A stretch of DNA of 30,136 nt from CAZYJD01 sp964647785 (GCA_964647785.1 CAZYJD010000019.1:1-30136); one strand, 5' to 3'. Counted from the first letter of the stretch, positions 6,502 to 15,525 are shown. The notes: generated by a model from the sequence alone, not told the origin. Made by a program: numbers and translations.

Positions 6502-8763
6502 TCAGGATTTATCCTGCGCATCTACAGCCGCAATGTTGATCATGTTCACGATCTCACGCACGGAACTGCCCAATTGAAGAATATGTACAGATTTTCTAAA
6601 CCCAAGCAATACCGGGCCAATGCTTTCTGCTGCGCCCAATTCTTGTGCAAATTTGTAAGCTATATTACCTGCAGCAAGGTTGGGGAAAATGAAGGTGTTT
6701 ACATCTTGGTCTCCCAGTTTTGTGAATGGAAACACTTCTTGCCTAAGGGATGAATTTAATGCGAAATTGGCTTGCATTTCACCATCCACTACAATTTCAG
6801 GCCTGTTTTGATGCAGCCATGTCACGGCTTTCTGTATTTTCTCTGGCGTATCATCCTTTGTATTTCCGAAGTTATTGAAACTGAGCATTGCAATGCGTGG
6901 TTCGATGTTCATGCTTTTTACAAAATCGTGTGCCAGCACAGTTATTTCTGCCAGTGCTTCCCAATCGGGATTGATGTTGATGGTGGTATCGGCAAAGAAC
7001 ATTGGGCCACGTTTGCTCATGATGATGTACATTCCGGCCACTCTTTTCACCCCATCCTGCTTGCCCACAATTCTCAAGGCCGGACGAACGGTATTGGGAT
7101 AGTTTTTTGTCAGTCCTGACACAAAAGCATCTGCCATGCCCATATTCACCATCATGGGGCCGAAGAAGTTTCTGTCGCGCATGGACTTGCAAGCGTCATA
7201 GTAGGTGATTCCTTTCCGCTGTCTTTGTTCAAAATAAACCTGTCCGAATTGGTTGCGGAGTTCTTTTTCCTCCATTGGATTGATGATGGTAGTTTCGCCC
7301 AATTCGATGTTCAGCTCATTCATAATGGATTGAATTTTTTCTTTCGATCCCAAAAGAATTGGAATGGCAGTTCCTTCTTCTTTTACAATTTGAGCGGCAC
7401 GGAGAATTTTAGCGTTATCTGCCTCTGCAAAAACCACCCTTTGCGGATTCCTTTTGGCTTTGATGGAAATGGTTCGTAGAAGTTTGTTGTCAAGACCAAG
7501 GCGTTTGCGAAGTTCTTCGCGGTATTCATCCCAATTGGTAATTTCTCTTCTTGCCACCCCGCTTTCCATGGCTGCCTTTGCTACGGCAGGAGCCACATGG
7601 GTGATCAATCGCGGGTCGATGGGTTTGGGAATGATGTAGTCATGTCCGAACCCCACACTTTTAAGGTTGTAGGCTTTGGTAACGATTTCAGGAACAGGCT
7701 CATGCGCCAGTTCAGCAATGGCTTTTACTGCTGCAAGCTTCATTTCTTCATTGATGGCTGTAGCTCTTACATCCAATGCGCCACGGAAAATGAAAGGGAA
7801 TCCCAAAACATTGTTTACTTGATTGGGGAAATCGCTTCGACCAGTGGCCATGATGATATCTTTCCTGGTGGCAACTGCAAGGTCATAGCTTATTTCAGGG
7901 TCGGGATTGGCCATGGCAAAAACGATTGGTTTTTCAGCCATGCTTAGCAACATATGGGGGCTGAGTATATTACCCTTGGAGAGACCCACAAACACATCGG
8001 CATCAACCATTGCATCTCCTAGCGTATTTAGACCTCTTGTGGTGGCAAAGAAGCTCTTATACTTATCCAGGTACTCGCGGTCAGATCGAATGACCCCTTT
8101 GCTGTCACACATCACAATGTTCTCTTTTTTGAGTCCCAGCGAAACGAACAGTTTGCCGCAAGAAATGGCTGAAGCTCCTGCACCGTTGATGACCATTTTT
8201 ACCTCCTCGATTGGCTTATTTACAATTTGTAAGGCATTGATCAAAGCGGCCCCACTAATGATTGCAGTGCCGTGTTGATCATCGTGCATAACAGGAATGT
8301 TCAACTCTTTTTTGAGTCTTTCTTCTATTTCAAAACATTCAGGCGCCTTGATGTCTTCCAGGTTGATGCCGCCAAATGTGGGCTCGAGTGCCTTTACGGC
8401 TGATATCACTTCATCAGCTGTTTTGGCGTTCAACTCTATGTCGAAAACATCGATATCGGCAAATATTTTGAAAAGAATGCCCTTCCCTTCCATCACTGGT
8501 TTACTGGCTTCCGGACCAATGTCTCCGAGTCCCAGCACGGCGGTCCCGTTGCTGATTACACCTACCAGATTTCCTTTGGCCGTATAGTTGAATACTTCTT
8601 CATTATTTTCAGCAATACGAAGACAGGGTTCAGCCACTCCAGGTGAATAGGCCAGACTTAAATCTCTTTGGGTTTGAGTGGGTTTGGTTGGCACCACCTC
8701 AATTTTGCCGGGACGGCCCATTTGGTGGTATTGCAGCGCGTCTACAACTTTGTTCTTAGGCAT
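6502..8763 (-). CDS. maeB: NADP-dependent malic enzyme (MaeB type)
   Basis: A 753-residue enzyme that decarboxylates malate to pyruvate and makes NADPH. The N-terminal ~410 residues are the malic enzyme domains, with SLAYSPGVAEPC near residue 40, the conserved DIKAPECFEIE and HDDQHGTA blocks, and a nucleotide-binding loop in MVINGAGASAISCGKL. The C-terminal ~320 residues are the phosphotransacetylase-like domain (from about RNPQRVVFAEAD) typical of the long MaeB form, generally regarded as regulatory rather than catalytic. dxs follows after 4 nt, so pyruvate production and a pyruvate-consuming enzyme may be co-transcribed. The 55-bp gap from the HMG-CoA reductase gene contains a candidate promoter box. 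Confidence 0.95.
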   Translation of the reverse strand: MPKNKVVDALQYHQMGRPGKIEVVPTKPTQTQRDLSLAYSPGVAEPCLRIAENNEEVFNYTAKGNLVGVISNGTAVLGLGDIGPEASKPVMEGKGILFKIFADIDVFDIELNAKTADEVISAVKALEPTFGGINLEDIKAPECFEIEERLKKELNIPVMHDDQHGTAIISGAALINALQIVNKPIEEVKMVINGAGASAISCGKLFVSLGLKKENIVMCDSKGVIRSDREYLDKYKSFFATTRGLNTLGDAMVDADVFVGLSKGNILSPHMLLSMAEKPIVFAMANPDPEISYDLAVATRKDIIMATGRSDFPNQVNNVLGFPFIFRGALDVRATAINEEMKLAAVKAIAELAHEPVPEIVTKAYNLKSVGFGHDYIIPKPIDPRLITHVAPAVAKAAMESGVARREITNWDEYREELRKRLGLDNKLLRTISIKAKRNPQRVVFAEADNAKILRAAQIVKEEGTAIPILLGSKEKIQSIMNELNIELGETTIINPMEEKELRNQFGQVYFEQRQRKGITYYDACKSMRDRNFFGPMMVNMGMADAFVSGLTKNYPNTVRPALRIVGKQDGVKRVAGMYIIMSKRGPMFFADTTININPDWEALAEITVLAHDFVKSMNIEPRIAMLSFNNFGNTKDDTPEKIQKAVTWLHQNRPEIVVDGEMQANFALNSSLRQEVFPFTKLGDQDVNTFIFPNLAAGNIAYKFAQELGAAESIGPVLLGFRKSVHILQLGSSVREIVNMINIAAVDAQDKS

Positions 8764-8786
8764 AAATGCTTTGAAAATTTTGCGGG

Positions 8787-8794
8787 CAAATGTA
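8787..8794 (-). promoter_or_regulatory. Candidate -7 promoter box of maeB (TACATTTG)
   Basis: Exact TAnnTTTG match on the minus strand, 23 bases upstream of the maeB ATG, in the short gap after the HMG-CoA reductase gene. It would give maeB-dxs its own promoter. No clear -33 partner was found. Confidence 0.45.
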
Positions 8795-8818
8795 AGTCAT
8801 ATGCCGCAATTGCAGGTC

Positions 8819-10171
8819 TCAGGCCTTCAAACGTTCTGCCACCACAGATTCTTCAATTCCACGAATCTTACAAAAAATCTCAATGGTGTTTCTGTAGCTG
8901 GGCACTTTGTCTTTGAAATAAGCAACGATTTCCTCTTTTTCTGCCTCGGTGGCTTCCAATTGATTGAGAATGTTGAGCAGGTGCATTTTCATATGGCCTT
9001 TTTGGATACCCGTTGTGGTCAACGATCTCAAAGCAGAAAAATTCTGCGCCAAACCCGCCGATGCAATGATGCACATGAGTTCAGTAGCTGATGGCTTACC
9101 GAGCATTTCATGTGAGAATTTCACCATGGGGTGCAAACTTGTGATTCCACCAACCGTTCCCAGTGCAAGAGGAATCTCTATCCAAAAGCGAAAAATGCCA
9201 TTTTCGATTGAAACATGGGTGAGGCTTGTATATTGTCCTTTTCGTGCAGCATAGGCATGCGCACAAGCTTCTATGGCTCTAAAATCGTTTCCAGTGGCCA
9301 TGACCATCGCATCAATTCCATTCATGATGCCCTTGTTATGGGTAACTGCACGGTAGGGTTGGGTTTCAGCAATTTTAACTGCCGTAGCGAATCTCTTTGC
9401 AAACACTTCAGGTGCAATGTCAGTGCCTTCCACCATGCGCTCAATAGGGCAACTCACTTCGGCTCTAACCAGGCATTCAGGGGTATAGTTGCTGAGGATG
9501 CACATGACCACTTCAATCTCATGGGGCATCAATGAGCTCTCAGCCATTTCAGCCTTGAAAATTTGCGCAAACTCCTCCAGAACTGAATTGATAAAATTGG
9601 CTCCCATGCTATCGCAGGTTTCAAATCGCGCCTCAATTTGATAATAGTTGGGGATTTCATCGGTTTTGTCAACCAACTGAATATCTAAAATTCCGCCCCC
9701 TCTTGCCCGCATGTTTTGGGTGATTTTAGAGGTGCCTGAGAGCAGTTGATCTTTGGTTTGATCAAAAAAATGTGACAGTGCGGCTTTATCCTGTCCTGAC
9801 CAGAGGAAGTGCACATGACCAATTTTGGTGGTGGAAAGAACCTTGGCATGAAAACCACCCTTGTCTGCCCAAAAATTGGCGGCCTTTGCCATTGCAGCAA
9901 CCACCGAACTTTCTTCAATGGCCATTGGCAGGCAGTAGGTTCTTCCGTTGATCATGAAATTGGGTGCCACGCCATAGGGCATGTAAAAGTTCGAAAGGGT
10001 GTTTTCAATGAACTCATCGTGCAGTTTTTGCAAGTCTTCATCGCTATGCCAATAACTTTTTAGCAGCTCAAGAGAGCGATCAGTGTTTTCGAAATAATTG
10101 GTGATGAGCCATTCAATTTTGGCATCTTTACTCAGCTTTGAAAAGCCTTTAATGATCTTGTTTTCTTTCAT
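8819..10171 (-). CDS. Hydroxymethylglutaryl-CoA reductase, class II (degradative-type family)
   Basis: A 450-residue enzyme interconverting HMG-CoA and mevalonate. The sequence is of the class II bacterial type. Catalytic residues are visible: Glu in MAIEESSVVAA (E86/E87), K280 in THNKGIMNG, D296 in GNDFRAIE and H393 in KGHMKMH. The CoA and nucleotide landmarks DSMGAN (187-192) and GTVGGITSLHP (338-348) are also present. The family name says degradative, but in bacteria with mevalonate-pathway genes the enzyme works in the biosynthetic direction. The direct neighbour fni, whose stop overlaps this start in ATGA fashion, supports biosynthesis. Cofactor preference cannot be read with confidence. 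Confidence 0.95.
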   Translation of the reverse strand: MKENKIIKGFSKLSKDAKIEWLITNYFENTDRSLELLKSYWHSDEDLQKLHDEFIENTLSNFYMPYGVAPNFMINGRTYCLPMAIEESSVVAAMAKAANFWADKGGFHAKVLSTTKIGHVHFLWSGQDKAALSHFFDQTKDQLLSGTSKITQNMRARGGGILDIQLVDKTDEIPNYYQIEARFETCDSMGANFINSVLEEFAQIFKAEMAESSLMPHEIEVVMCILSNYTPECLVRAEVSCPIERMVEGTDIAPEVFAKRFATAVKIAETQPYRAVTHNKGIMNGIDAMVMATGNDFRAIEACAHAYAARKGQYTSLTHVSIENGIFRFWIEIPLALGTVGGITSLHPMVKFSHEMLGKPSATELMCIIASAGLAQNFSALRSLTTTGIQKGHMKMHLLNILNQLEATEAEKEEIVAYFKDKVPSYRNTIEIFCKIRGIEESVVAERLKA

Positions 10172-11178
10172 GCTTTGATGGTTAAAAATGCCTCCGCCAA
10201 ACGGTATCCTTTGATTTGTGATTGGGCAAAATCACGCAATTCTTCGTATGAACCCGTGGCGTGGCGCAGGAAACCGGCCGCCATCCCATAAACAGCGTGC
10301 GATTGACTCAGGTTTACAAGATAGTATCCATCCAGGAAATTCTTCACCCCGCCAGAAATGATTATTTCAGAACATTTAGGGGGCTGAATGCTTTCATCCA
10401 ATATTTTGTTGAGATCACGCACCATGGTTTCTGCCGTATGCCCAATATAGCTAAGGGGCTCATACAACTCTTGATCGTTTTCATTGGCGCGCAACAACTC
10501 CAGTTTGGCAAAATTGGTTCCACCAAAGGCACCAAAATCAATGGCGGCAATAGGCAGATTAAGCAGTTTCTTTAAACTATCCTTGCCAAATCCTTGCCCC
10601 ACTTCTTTTATGATCACAGAGGCGTTCAATTCTGCCAGCAGGTGCTCTATGGTTTCAATGGGAGGTCTGCTGAGTAAATCGCCTTCGGGTTGCAACCATT
10701 CTTGCATTGGGTTTACATGAACAATCAAGCCATCTGCTTCCAGGCGGTCCAGAAGTCGTTCTATTTTATCAGTTGCTCTTTTAGCGAGTAGGTCTTCAAT
10801 TTGTGCAATGCCCAGGTTTGCATAAAATGGGGCTTCAGCACCGATGATGGGCCGCAGGTTGAAATCTTCAAAATAACGGTCATCATCCAAGATGATTCTG
10901 CATGATCCCAGGCCCATGCCAAAACCAAATTCAGCACATAAGCGGGCGAGGTTTCTATTGATATGTCCGGCCTTTCCCGTGCCACCGGTCATGCTGCTCA
11001 CCCAAATAGGCGCTTTCATGGTTTTGCCTAGAAATGAAAAAGGGGAAAGTAGATGAGAAGGATGAGCTGAAAGCAGGGGTTCATAGTTGAAGCGCTCATC
11101 AGCCTGTTGTATTACCGATTTTAAAGCCAGATCTATGTGATCTGCTTTTCTTTGCGAAGTGCTTTCAGGATTTTCCAA
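10168..11178 (-). CDS. fni: Type II isopentenyl-diphosphate delta-isomerase (FMN-dependent), TTG start
   Basis: Interconverts IPP and DMAPP using reduced FMN and NADPH. The 336-residue protein shows the type II family blocks in order: RKADHI near residue 10, SSMTGGTGKA, GLGSCR, YANLG, HVNPMQE, KEVGQGFG, FGAFGGTNFA and IISGGV. The start is a TTG at 11178: upstream in frame there are only three codons before a TAA, none of them ATG, and the next downstream ATG falls after the RKxDH motif. A TAnnTTTG box lies 12 nt upstream of the TTG. The gene is coupled to HMG-CoA reductase by a 4-nt overlap, forming a two-gene mevalonate unit. Confidence 0.93.
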   Translation of the reverse strand: MENPESTSQRKADHIDLALKSVIQQADERFNYEPLLSAHPSHLLSPFSFLGKTMKAPIWVSSMTGGTGKAGHINRNLARLCAEFGFGMGLGSCRIILDDDRYFEDFNLRPIIGAEAPFYANLGIAQIEDLLAKRATDKIERLLDRLEADGLIVHVNPMQEWLQPEGDLLSRPPIETIEHLLAELNASVIIKEVGQGFGKDSLKKLLNLPIAAIDFGAFGGTNFAKLELLRANENDQELYEPLSYIGHTAETMVRDLNKILDESIQPPKCSEIIISGGVKNFLDGYYLVNLSQSHAVYGMAAGFLRHATGSYEELRDFAQSQIKGYRLAEAFLTIKA

Positions 11179-11190
11179 TGAATTGAATTA

Positions 11191-11198
11191 CAAACATA
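11191..11198 (-). promoter_or_regulatory. Candidate -7 promoter box of fni-HMG-CoA reductase (TATGTTTG)
   Basis: Exact TAnnTTTG match on the minus strand in the 41-bp gap after the tyrosine kinase gene. The predicted leader before the TTG start is well under 15 nt. No clear -33 element was seen. Confidence 0.5.
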
Positions 11199-11219
11199 AC
11201 CCTTGAGATGAGATAAGGT

Positions 11220-13670
11220 TTACTTGAATGGAAGTAACTTCTTTAACCAGTTCTTTTCATGCCGGCTATCTTCGTCATAATAGCCGTAACCATATCCATA
11301 GCCGTAACCGTATCCATAGCCATATCCATAGCCGTATCCATATTTGCTGCCGTAACCGTATTTCGCTCCTGAAAATTTAGAGTCGTTCAGCACCACGCCT
11401 ATTTTGCCTTTGGCTTGGTTTCGGTAGAATTCATCGGCAAAATTTACTGCTGAAACATTCGTATAGTTCTCACGCATCACATAAATGGTCAAATCCACAT
11501 ATGGAAGCAGATCAACTGCATCGGTTACCAGCCCCAGAGGAGCAGTATCAAGAATCACGTAGTCATATTTCGTAACCAATTGATCCATGGCCACCTGCAT
11601 TTCATTGCTTAGAATGAGCTCTGAAGGATTGGGTGGAGTGGGTCCTGATGGGATGATATCAATATTTCTAATTCCTGTTGGGCGGATGATTTCATCAAGT
11701 GATGCTCTGCCGGCGAGATAATTTGTCATTCCCAAATCGTTCTTGATATCAAAACTCAAGTGCAGCCTTGGTTTACGGAGATCAAGACCCAGGATGATTA
11801 CTTTTTTATCGCTTAGGGCCAATACATGGGCAAGATTCAGGGTTAAGAAAGTTTTACCCTCACCGCCAATGGTTGATGTAAGCAAAATGCGTTTGCCTTT
11901 TTCATCTAGTTCAAGATCGCGGATCAAATATTGAATGCCCGTTCTCAAATTCCTAAAGCTTTCTGCCACCATGCTTTTGGAGTTTCTTTCAAACACCAAA
12001 TTTCCATCGCCTTTGAAGTGCGGAATAGCAGCCAGAAATGGAATTTTAGATTTGTTCTCGATCTGTTCCCGACTCCGTAACTTATTGTCGAAGAATATTT
12101 TCAAGAAAAGGTAAAAAGCCGGAATGAAAAGTCCCAGAACAATGGCCAAAACGTAGTTTCGCTTCTTATCTGGTTTGGTTTGCCCGGCCCTAAATGCAGT
12201 ATTTAGGATGGAATAATCACTCTTGTTACCCGATCGAGCGATTTCATATTCAAACTTTTTTTCGAGCAGCAAGATGTACAACTTCTCCTGAACATTGAAT
12301 TGCCTTTCCAATCCGATGTACTGACGTTGTATAGCCGGAATGTTATTCAGTTTAGCATCCATTTCTGCAAGTCTTTTGCTGTATGCCGTCAGTAGTTTTT
12401 CACTCTGTATTTCAATATTTCTGGCATTTTCATCCAGGCGTTCTTTGGCCTCATCCAGTTTCAATCGGGCTTGCTGGTATTCTTTTGTGCCGGCTTTGTA
12501 TTGTCTTGAAATCAGAACAAACTGTTCATAAGCAGTGGCCACCGCATTTACCAAGGGTATGAGTAATGGGTCGGTAATGCCAAATGTTGCAGGTGCCAGG
12601 GTTGAAAGATCGGAGCGATTGTTTAAGTACTCACGGAGGTTTTTGATGCTTTTAACCATCAATTTTTGATCATAGCTCTGCACTTCAAGGGTGGTGTAGT
12701 CGGTAATCATTGCTGCGGTTTGTTCAGGAATGGCCACCATGCCTTTGTTCTTTTTAAAGAATTCAATTTCCCTTTCAAACCTTCTGAGGGTATCAGATAT
12801 TTTTTGGAGCTCGGTATTGATGAATTCAAGTGAATTGGTGTAACCGATGTTTTTATCATCGAGGCCTTTCGACACAAACGCATTGGCCACCACATTCAGA
12901 AAATCAATGCCTTTTTCAGCAACAGGGTCTTGTATAGACAGTTCAAGCGATTTGGTGTTTTTTATCTGATTGATGTTCAAACGGCTTGCAAAACTTCGGA
13001 TGATATGTTCTTCGGCGTACCGAATGTAAGTATATCTTTTCCCTTCAAGATCGGATAAATCTTTGCCATCGGTATTTAGATCACTCGACGGGATTAACTT
13101 CATGGCGAAGCGATCAGCATTTACCTCATCGTTGAAGCTTTGGCTGCTTTCATGGTAAATCCGATCCCCTTTTTTCACCTTGAGGTCATAGCCGTTTTTA
13201 TTGAAGTCAATTTCAAAATTCACCCCTTCCAGTTCATCTTCAAAGCGGGTGAAGTGCAATTGAAACGGCAAATCTTTATATCGTTCACTGAGTTTAATAT
13301 CTCCGTGTTCAAAATATGCTTCGCACAGATTGAGGCTGTCGGTTACCAGGGGTGCCATGAAGTTGACCGACTTCATGATTTGTATTTTGTCGTTTACAAA
13401 GGTCGGATCCCATGGGTTGAATCCTCCGCCAATTCCCTGCACTCCCAAAATATCCGCTCCTTCTCGGCCCTCTTGTTCGTTGGCCAACAATACCTGTGCT
13501 TTAATCTCGTAAACAGGGGTGGTGTAGCGGTTGATAAGGTAGGCTGCAAACAAGGCAATGGCAGTGGATATGGCAAAGAGCATCCAATAAATTCTTACAA
13601 TGCCCAGAATGGACTTGATGTTGATGCCTTCTTCTTGTTCTTCGAAAATTTGTTGTGGGTACTCCGACAT
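11220..13670 (-). CDS. Polysaccharide co-polymerase / tyrosine autokinase, Wzc-like
   Basis: An inner-membrane protein of 816 residues controlling capsule or exopolysaccharide chain export. The N-terminal Wzz domain has a first transmembrane helix at about 25-47, a long periplasmic coiled-coil region, and a second helix near 505-525. The cytoplasmic BY-kinase domain has Walker A GGEGKT (602-607, Lys606), Walker A' around ILGLDLRKPRL, and Walker B around ILDTAPLG (Asp708). The C-terminus is the usual tyrosine cluster in an unusual form: two Tyr, then ten consecutive Tyr-Gly pairs and a Tyr-Tyr, 14 tyrosines at 771-798. The export lipoprotein gene lies 12 nt upstream on the same strand, and the pair is presumably co-transcribed. 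The polymerase and glycosyltransferases are not in this window. Confidence 0.95.
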   Translation of the reverse strand: MSEYPQQIFEEQEEGINIKSILGIVRIYWMLFAISTAIALFAAYLINRYTTPVYEIKAQVLLANEQEGREGADILGVQGIGGGFNPWDPTFVNDKIQIMKSVNFMAPLVTDSLNLCEAYFEHGDIKLSERYKDLPFQLHFTRFEDELEGVNFEIDFNKNGYDLKVKKGDRIYHESSQSFNDEVNADRFAMKLIPSSDLNTDGKDLSDLEGKRYTYIRYAEEHIIRSFASRLNINQIKNTKSLELSIQDPVAEKGIDFLNVVANAFVSKGLDDKNIGYTNSLEFINTELQKISDTLRRFEREIEFFKKNKGMVAIPEQTAAMITDYTTLEVQSYDQKLMVKSIKNLREYLNNRSDLSTLAPATFGITDPLLIPLVNAVATAYEQFVLISRQYKAGTKEYQQARLKLDEAKERLDENARNIEIQSEKLLTAYSKRLAEMDAKLNNIPAIQRQYIGLERQFNVQEKLYILLLEKKFEYEIARSGNKSDYSILNTAFRAGQTKPDKKRNYVLAIVLGLFIPAFYLFLKIFFDNKLRSREQIENKSKIPFLAAIPHFKGDGNLVFERNSKSMVAESFRNLRTGIQYLIRDLELDEKGKRILLTSTIGGEGKTFLTLNLAHVLALSDKKVIILGLDLRKPRLHLSFDIKNDLGMTNYLAGRASLDEIIRPTGIRNIDIIPSGPTPPNPSELILSNEMQVAMDQLVTKYDYVILDTAPLGLVTDAVDLLPYVDLTIYVMRENYTNVSAVNFADEFYRNQAKGKIGVVLNDSKFSGAKYGYGSKYGYGYGYGYGYGYGYGYGYGYYDEDSRHEKNWLKKLLPFK
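11277..11342 (-). repeat. In-frame hexanucleotide repeat encoding (Tyr-Gly)n in the kinase tail
   Basis: On the coding strand, TAY and GGN codons alternate for 22 codons, giving ten Tyr-Gly units then Tyr-Tyr. Tyr codons vary between TAT and TAC and Gly codons between GGA, GGC and GGT, so the array is an imperfect 6-bp repeat. A shorter Tyr-Gly stretch continues to 11360. Confidence 0.9.
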
Positions 13671-13682
13671 ATTTTACTGCAA

Positions 13683-14435
13683 TTATCGGGCTCTGAAAAT
13701 GATGATGGTCGCCAAGTTGATCAGCGTCGTGAATAAAGTTATGTACTGAAGATTTTCACGAACATATCTTCTTTGGAGGGGCTCAATGTAAATGATATCG
13801 TTTGACTGCAGGTAATATGCTTCTGAGCGGAATACATCCAAGTCACTTAAGTCTGCAATGATTGTTTTCTTTTCACCGTTCACATCTCTAATAATTTTCA
13901 TTTCAGATGGGCGACCATCAACCATTAAATCACCACTGATACTCAAGGCATCAATTAAAGTGGCCTGGTCGCCAGTAAGTATTTTCACCCCGGGTTGTTT
14001 TACCGCACCCAAAACAACTACCCTGAAACCACTGAGTTTGAGGGAAAGGTGAAAATCAGTCAAATAATTGGCCAGGGTATCAATTAGCATGCTTTCAGCT
14101 TGAGCCAATGTTAAGCCATTTACTTTAAGCTTGCCTGCAACCGGTAGAAAAACATAACCTTCTTCATCCACCATAACCCCGCTAGGACCGCTTTGTCCTT
14201 CTGTTTCCATGCGGCCAAGATTGAATTTCTCCATCACTGCTGTGTTCACCGTATTCATTTGAACATTGAGTATGTCACCATTGGTGATGATGTGACCTCT
14301 TGGATTTGGCTTTGGTGCGAGAAGTATTTTTTCAAGTTGGTTGCTGCTTTCCTCTTTTTCTTGGAAATAAACCAGCCTTTTACCACAAGCGTTGAAAATT
14401 AAAGCCAATAAAATGAGTAAGGGTATTTTGTGCAT
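13683..14435 (-). CDS. Polysaccharide export lipoprotein, Wza-like (SLBB domain)
   Basis: A 250-residue outer-membrane polysaccharide export protein. The N-terminus is a lipoprotein signal (IPLLILLALIFNAC, modified Cys near residue 17). A polysaccharide-export domain follows (GDILNVQMNTV through GYVFLPVAGKLKVNGLTLAQAES), then an SLBB-type domain (VVVLGAVKQPGVKILTG through DIIYIEPLQRR). The C-terminal ~20 residues are hydrophobic (LFTTLINLATIIIF), suggesting a terminal membrane helix. It is shorter than E. coli Wza (~380 residues), consistent with one SLBB-like repeat fewer. It precedes the autokinase gene by 12 nt, the usual export pair. Confidence 0.92.
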   Translation of the reverse strand: MHKIPLLILLALIFNACGKRLVYFQEKEESSNQLEKILLAPKPNPRGHIITNGDILNVQMNTVNTAVMEKFNLGRMETEGQSGPSGVMVDEEGYVFLPVAGKLKVNGLTLAQAESMLIDTLANYLTDFHLSLKLSGFRVVVLGAVKQPGVKILTGDQATLIDALSISGDLMVDGRPSEMKIIRDVNGEKKTIIADLSDLDVFRSEAYYLQSNDIIYIEPLQRRYVRENLQYITLFTTLINLATIIIFRAR

Positions 14436-14446
14436 GTAATTAAGAA

Positions 14447-14454
14447 CAAAGTTA
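14447..14454 (-). promoter_or_regulatory. Candidate -7 promoter box of the wza/wzc-like pair (TAACTTTG)
   Basis: Exact TAnnTTTG match on the minus strand, 11 bases before the lipoprotein ATG, in a 164-bp AT-rich gap. No -33 TTTG at the expected distance. The same gap contains a weak inverted repeat (TTTCAA at 14521 and TTGAAA at 14536). Confidence 0.45.
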
Positions 14455-14599
14455 ATTCTAATCTTTTACTCATGTGTCTTGATCACTTGAACAAAGCATA
14501 AAAATAGGGATTAAACAGGTTTTCAATTATAGTGTTTGAAACAATTCCAAGATTAGATTTGATAATTTATGACCAAAAATCGATCCCATGAATAGATCC

Positions 14600-15511
14600 T
14601 TAAATGATCTCACTGTAATGCATGATTTCCGTGTATCCTTTATTTAAAAAGTACGGCATGCCTTCCTTAAAACGGGTTGCAAGAATTAAGTCACCCCCCC
14701 ATGCACCTAAAGATTTAAGTGCCCCTGAATAATCGGGAAACAAAGATGCTTTTAAGCTTGGTTTTCCCAGTATATCCGACATGATTTGCTCATGTTCATT
14801 CATTAGGTTTTCGAAAGTTGATAGATCATTTGATTGATGAATGCGCGCGGTAATGGCATTGATTTGATTGATGCTGGTTTGATCAATGCATTCCTTTCTA
14901 AAATTACGGGCTGCTTTTTCTGACCATTGCTTTTCACCAAGTGCAACAAAAAACAAGTCATCTGCAAATGATGGTGCCCATTCTATGTTTTGAACGCCGG
15001 GTGTTTCATTTTCTAAATGATAAATGATGTGAGTACCCTCATTGGCTACAGCAAGATCATAACCGCTTCCTTCTGAAACACGCTTGAACAATTGAAAGGC
15101 ATCTATTTGCGCCCACTTCGCGATATTGGCCAAAAGCGTTGAACTCGAACCTAATCCCCAATGCCGTTCAAACTCCAGGGCGCATTCAACCCTGTATTTC
15201 AAAGGCCATCGCAGAAAATCCGGGTTAAGACTGACGGCTGTCTTTAATATGTCTGCCAAAACCAAGGCCTTACCCGTATCATTGGTGCGCACAATTCTGA
15301 AGTCGGGCAATTGAAAATCAGCTTCGAACCAAATTTCATTGTTTCTGTCACTCGCTTGCCAAATAAGCATGGGTTCAGCATCCCATAATCGATCCTCGTA
15401 TACATGCATATGTTGTCCCAATCGGCTTGCCAAAGCAAGACTCTGAGCACCTTTCAATACCACGTACTCTCCGGTGAGCATTACCTTCCCTTTGCTGTAA
15501 AATGGCTGCAT
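14600..15511 (-). CDS. GHMP kinase, GYDIA-type family (probable mevalonate-pathway kinase)
   Basis: A 303-residue GHMP-superfamily kinase. The ATP-binding loop is visible as HWGLGSSSTLLANIAKWA, and the family signature appears as GSGYDLAVAN, a GYDLA variant of the GYDIA motif that names this Bacteroidota family. The N-terminus MQPFYSKGKVMLTGEYVVLKGA is the usual substrate-side strand. Proteins of this family are commonly found near class II HMG-CoA reductase genes, and here that gene is on the same strand three genes away, so a role as a mevalonate or phosphomevalonate kinase is likely. Which of the two substrates it uses cannot be decided from the sequence. Confidence 0.85.
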   Translation of the reverse strand: MQPFYSKGKVMLTGEYVVLKGAQSLALASRLGQHMHVYEDRLWDAEPMLIWQASDRNNEIWFEADFQLPDFRIVRTNDTGKALVLADILKTAVSLNPDFLRWPLKYRVECALEFERHWGLGSSSTLLANIAKWAQIDAFQLFKRVSEGSGYDLAVANEGTHIIYHLENETPGVQNIEWAPSFADDLFFVALGEKQWSEKAARNFRKECIDQTSINQINAITARIHQSNDLSTFENLMNEHEQIMSDILGKPSLKASLFPDYSGALKSLGAWGGDLILATRFKEGMPYFLNKGYTEIMHYSEII

Positions 15512-15517
15512 CGGCTA

Positions 15518-15525
15518 CAAATAGA
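15518..15525 (-). promoter_or_regulatory. Weak -7-like box upstream of the GHMP kinase (TCTATTTG)
   Basis: One mismatch to TAnnTTTG (C for A at the second position), six bases before the ATG. It has the same near-start placement as other boxes in this window. Confidence 0.3.

Noticed and set aside
11277..11342. The alternating hexamer region as a CRISPR or non-coding repeat
   Set aside because: Units are 6 bp, contiguous and in frame with the kinase, encoding Tyr-Gly. There are no spacers.
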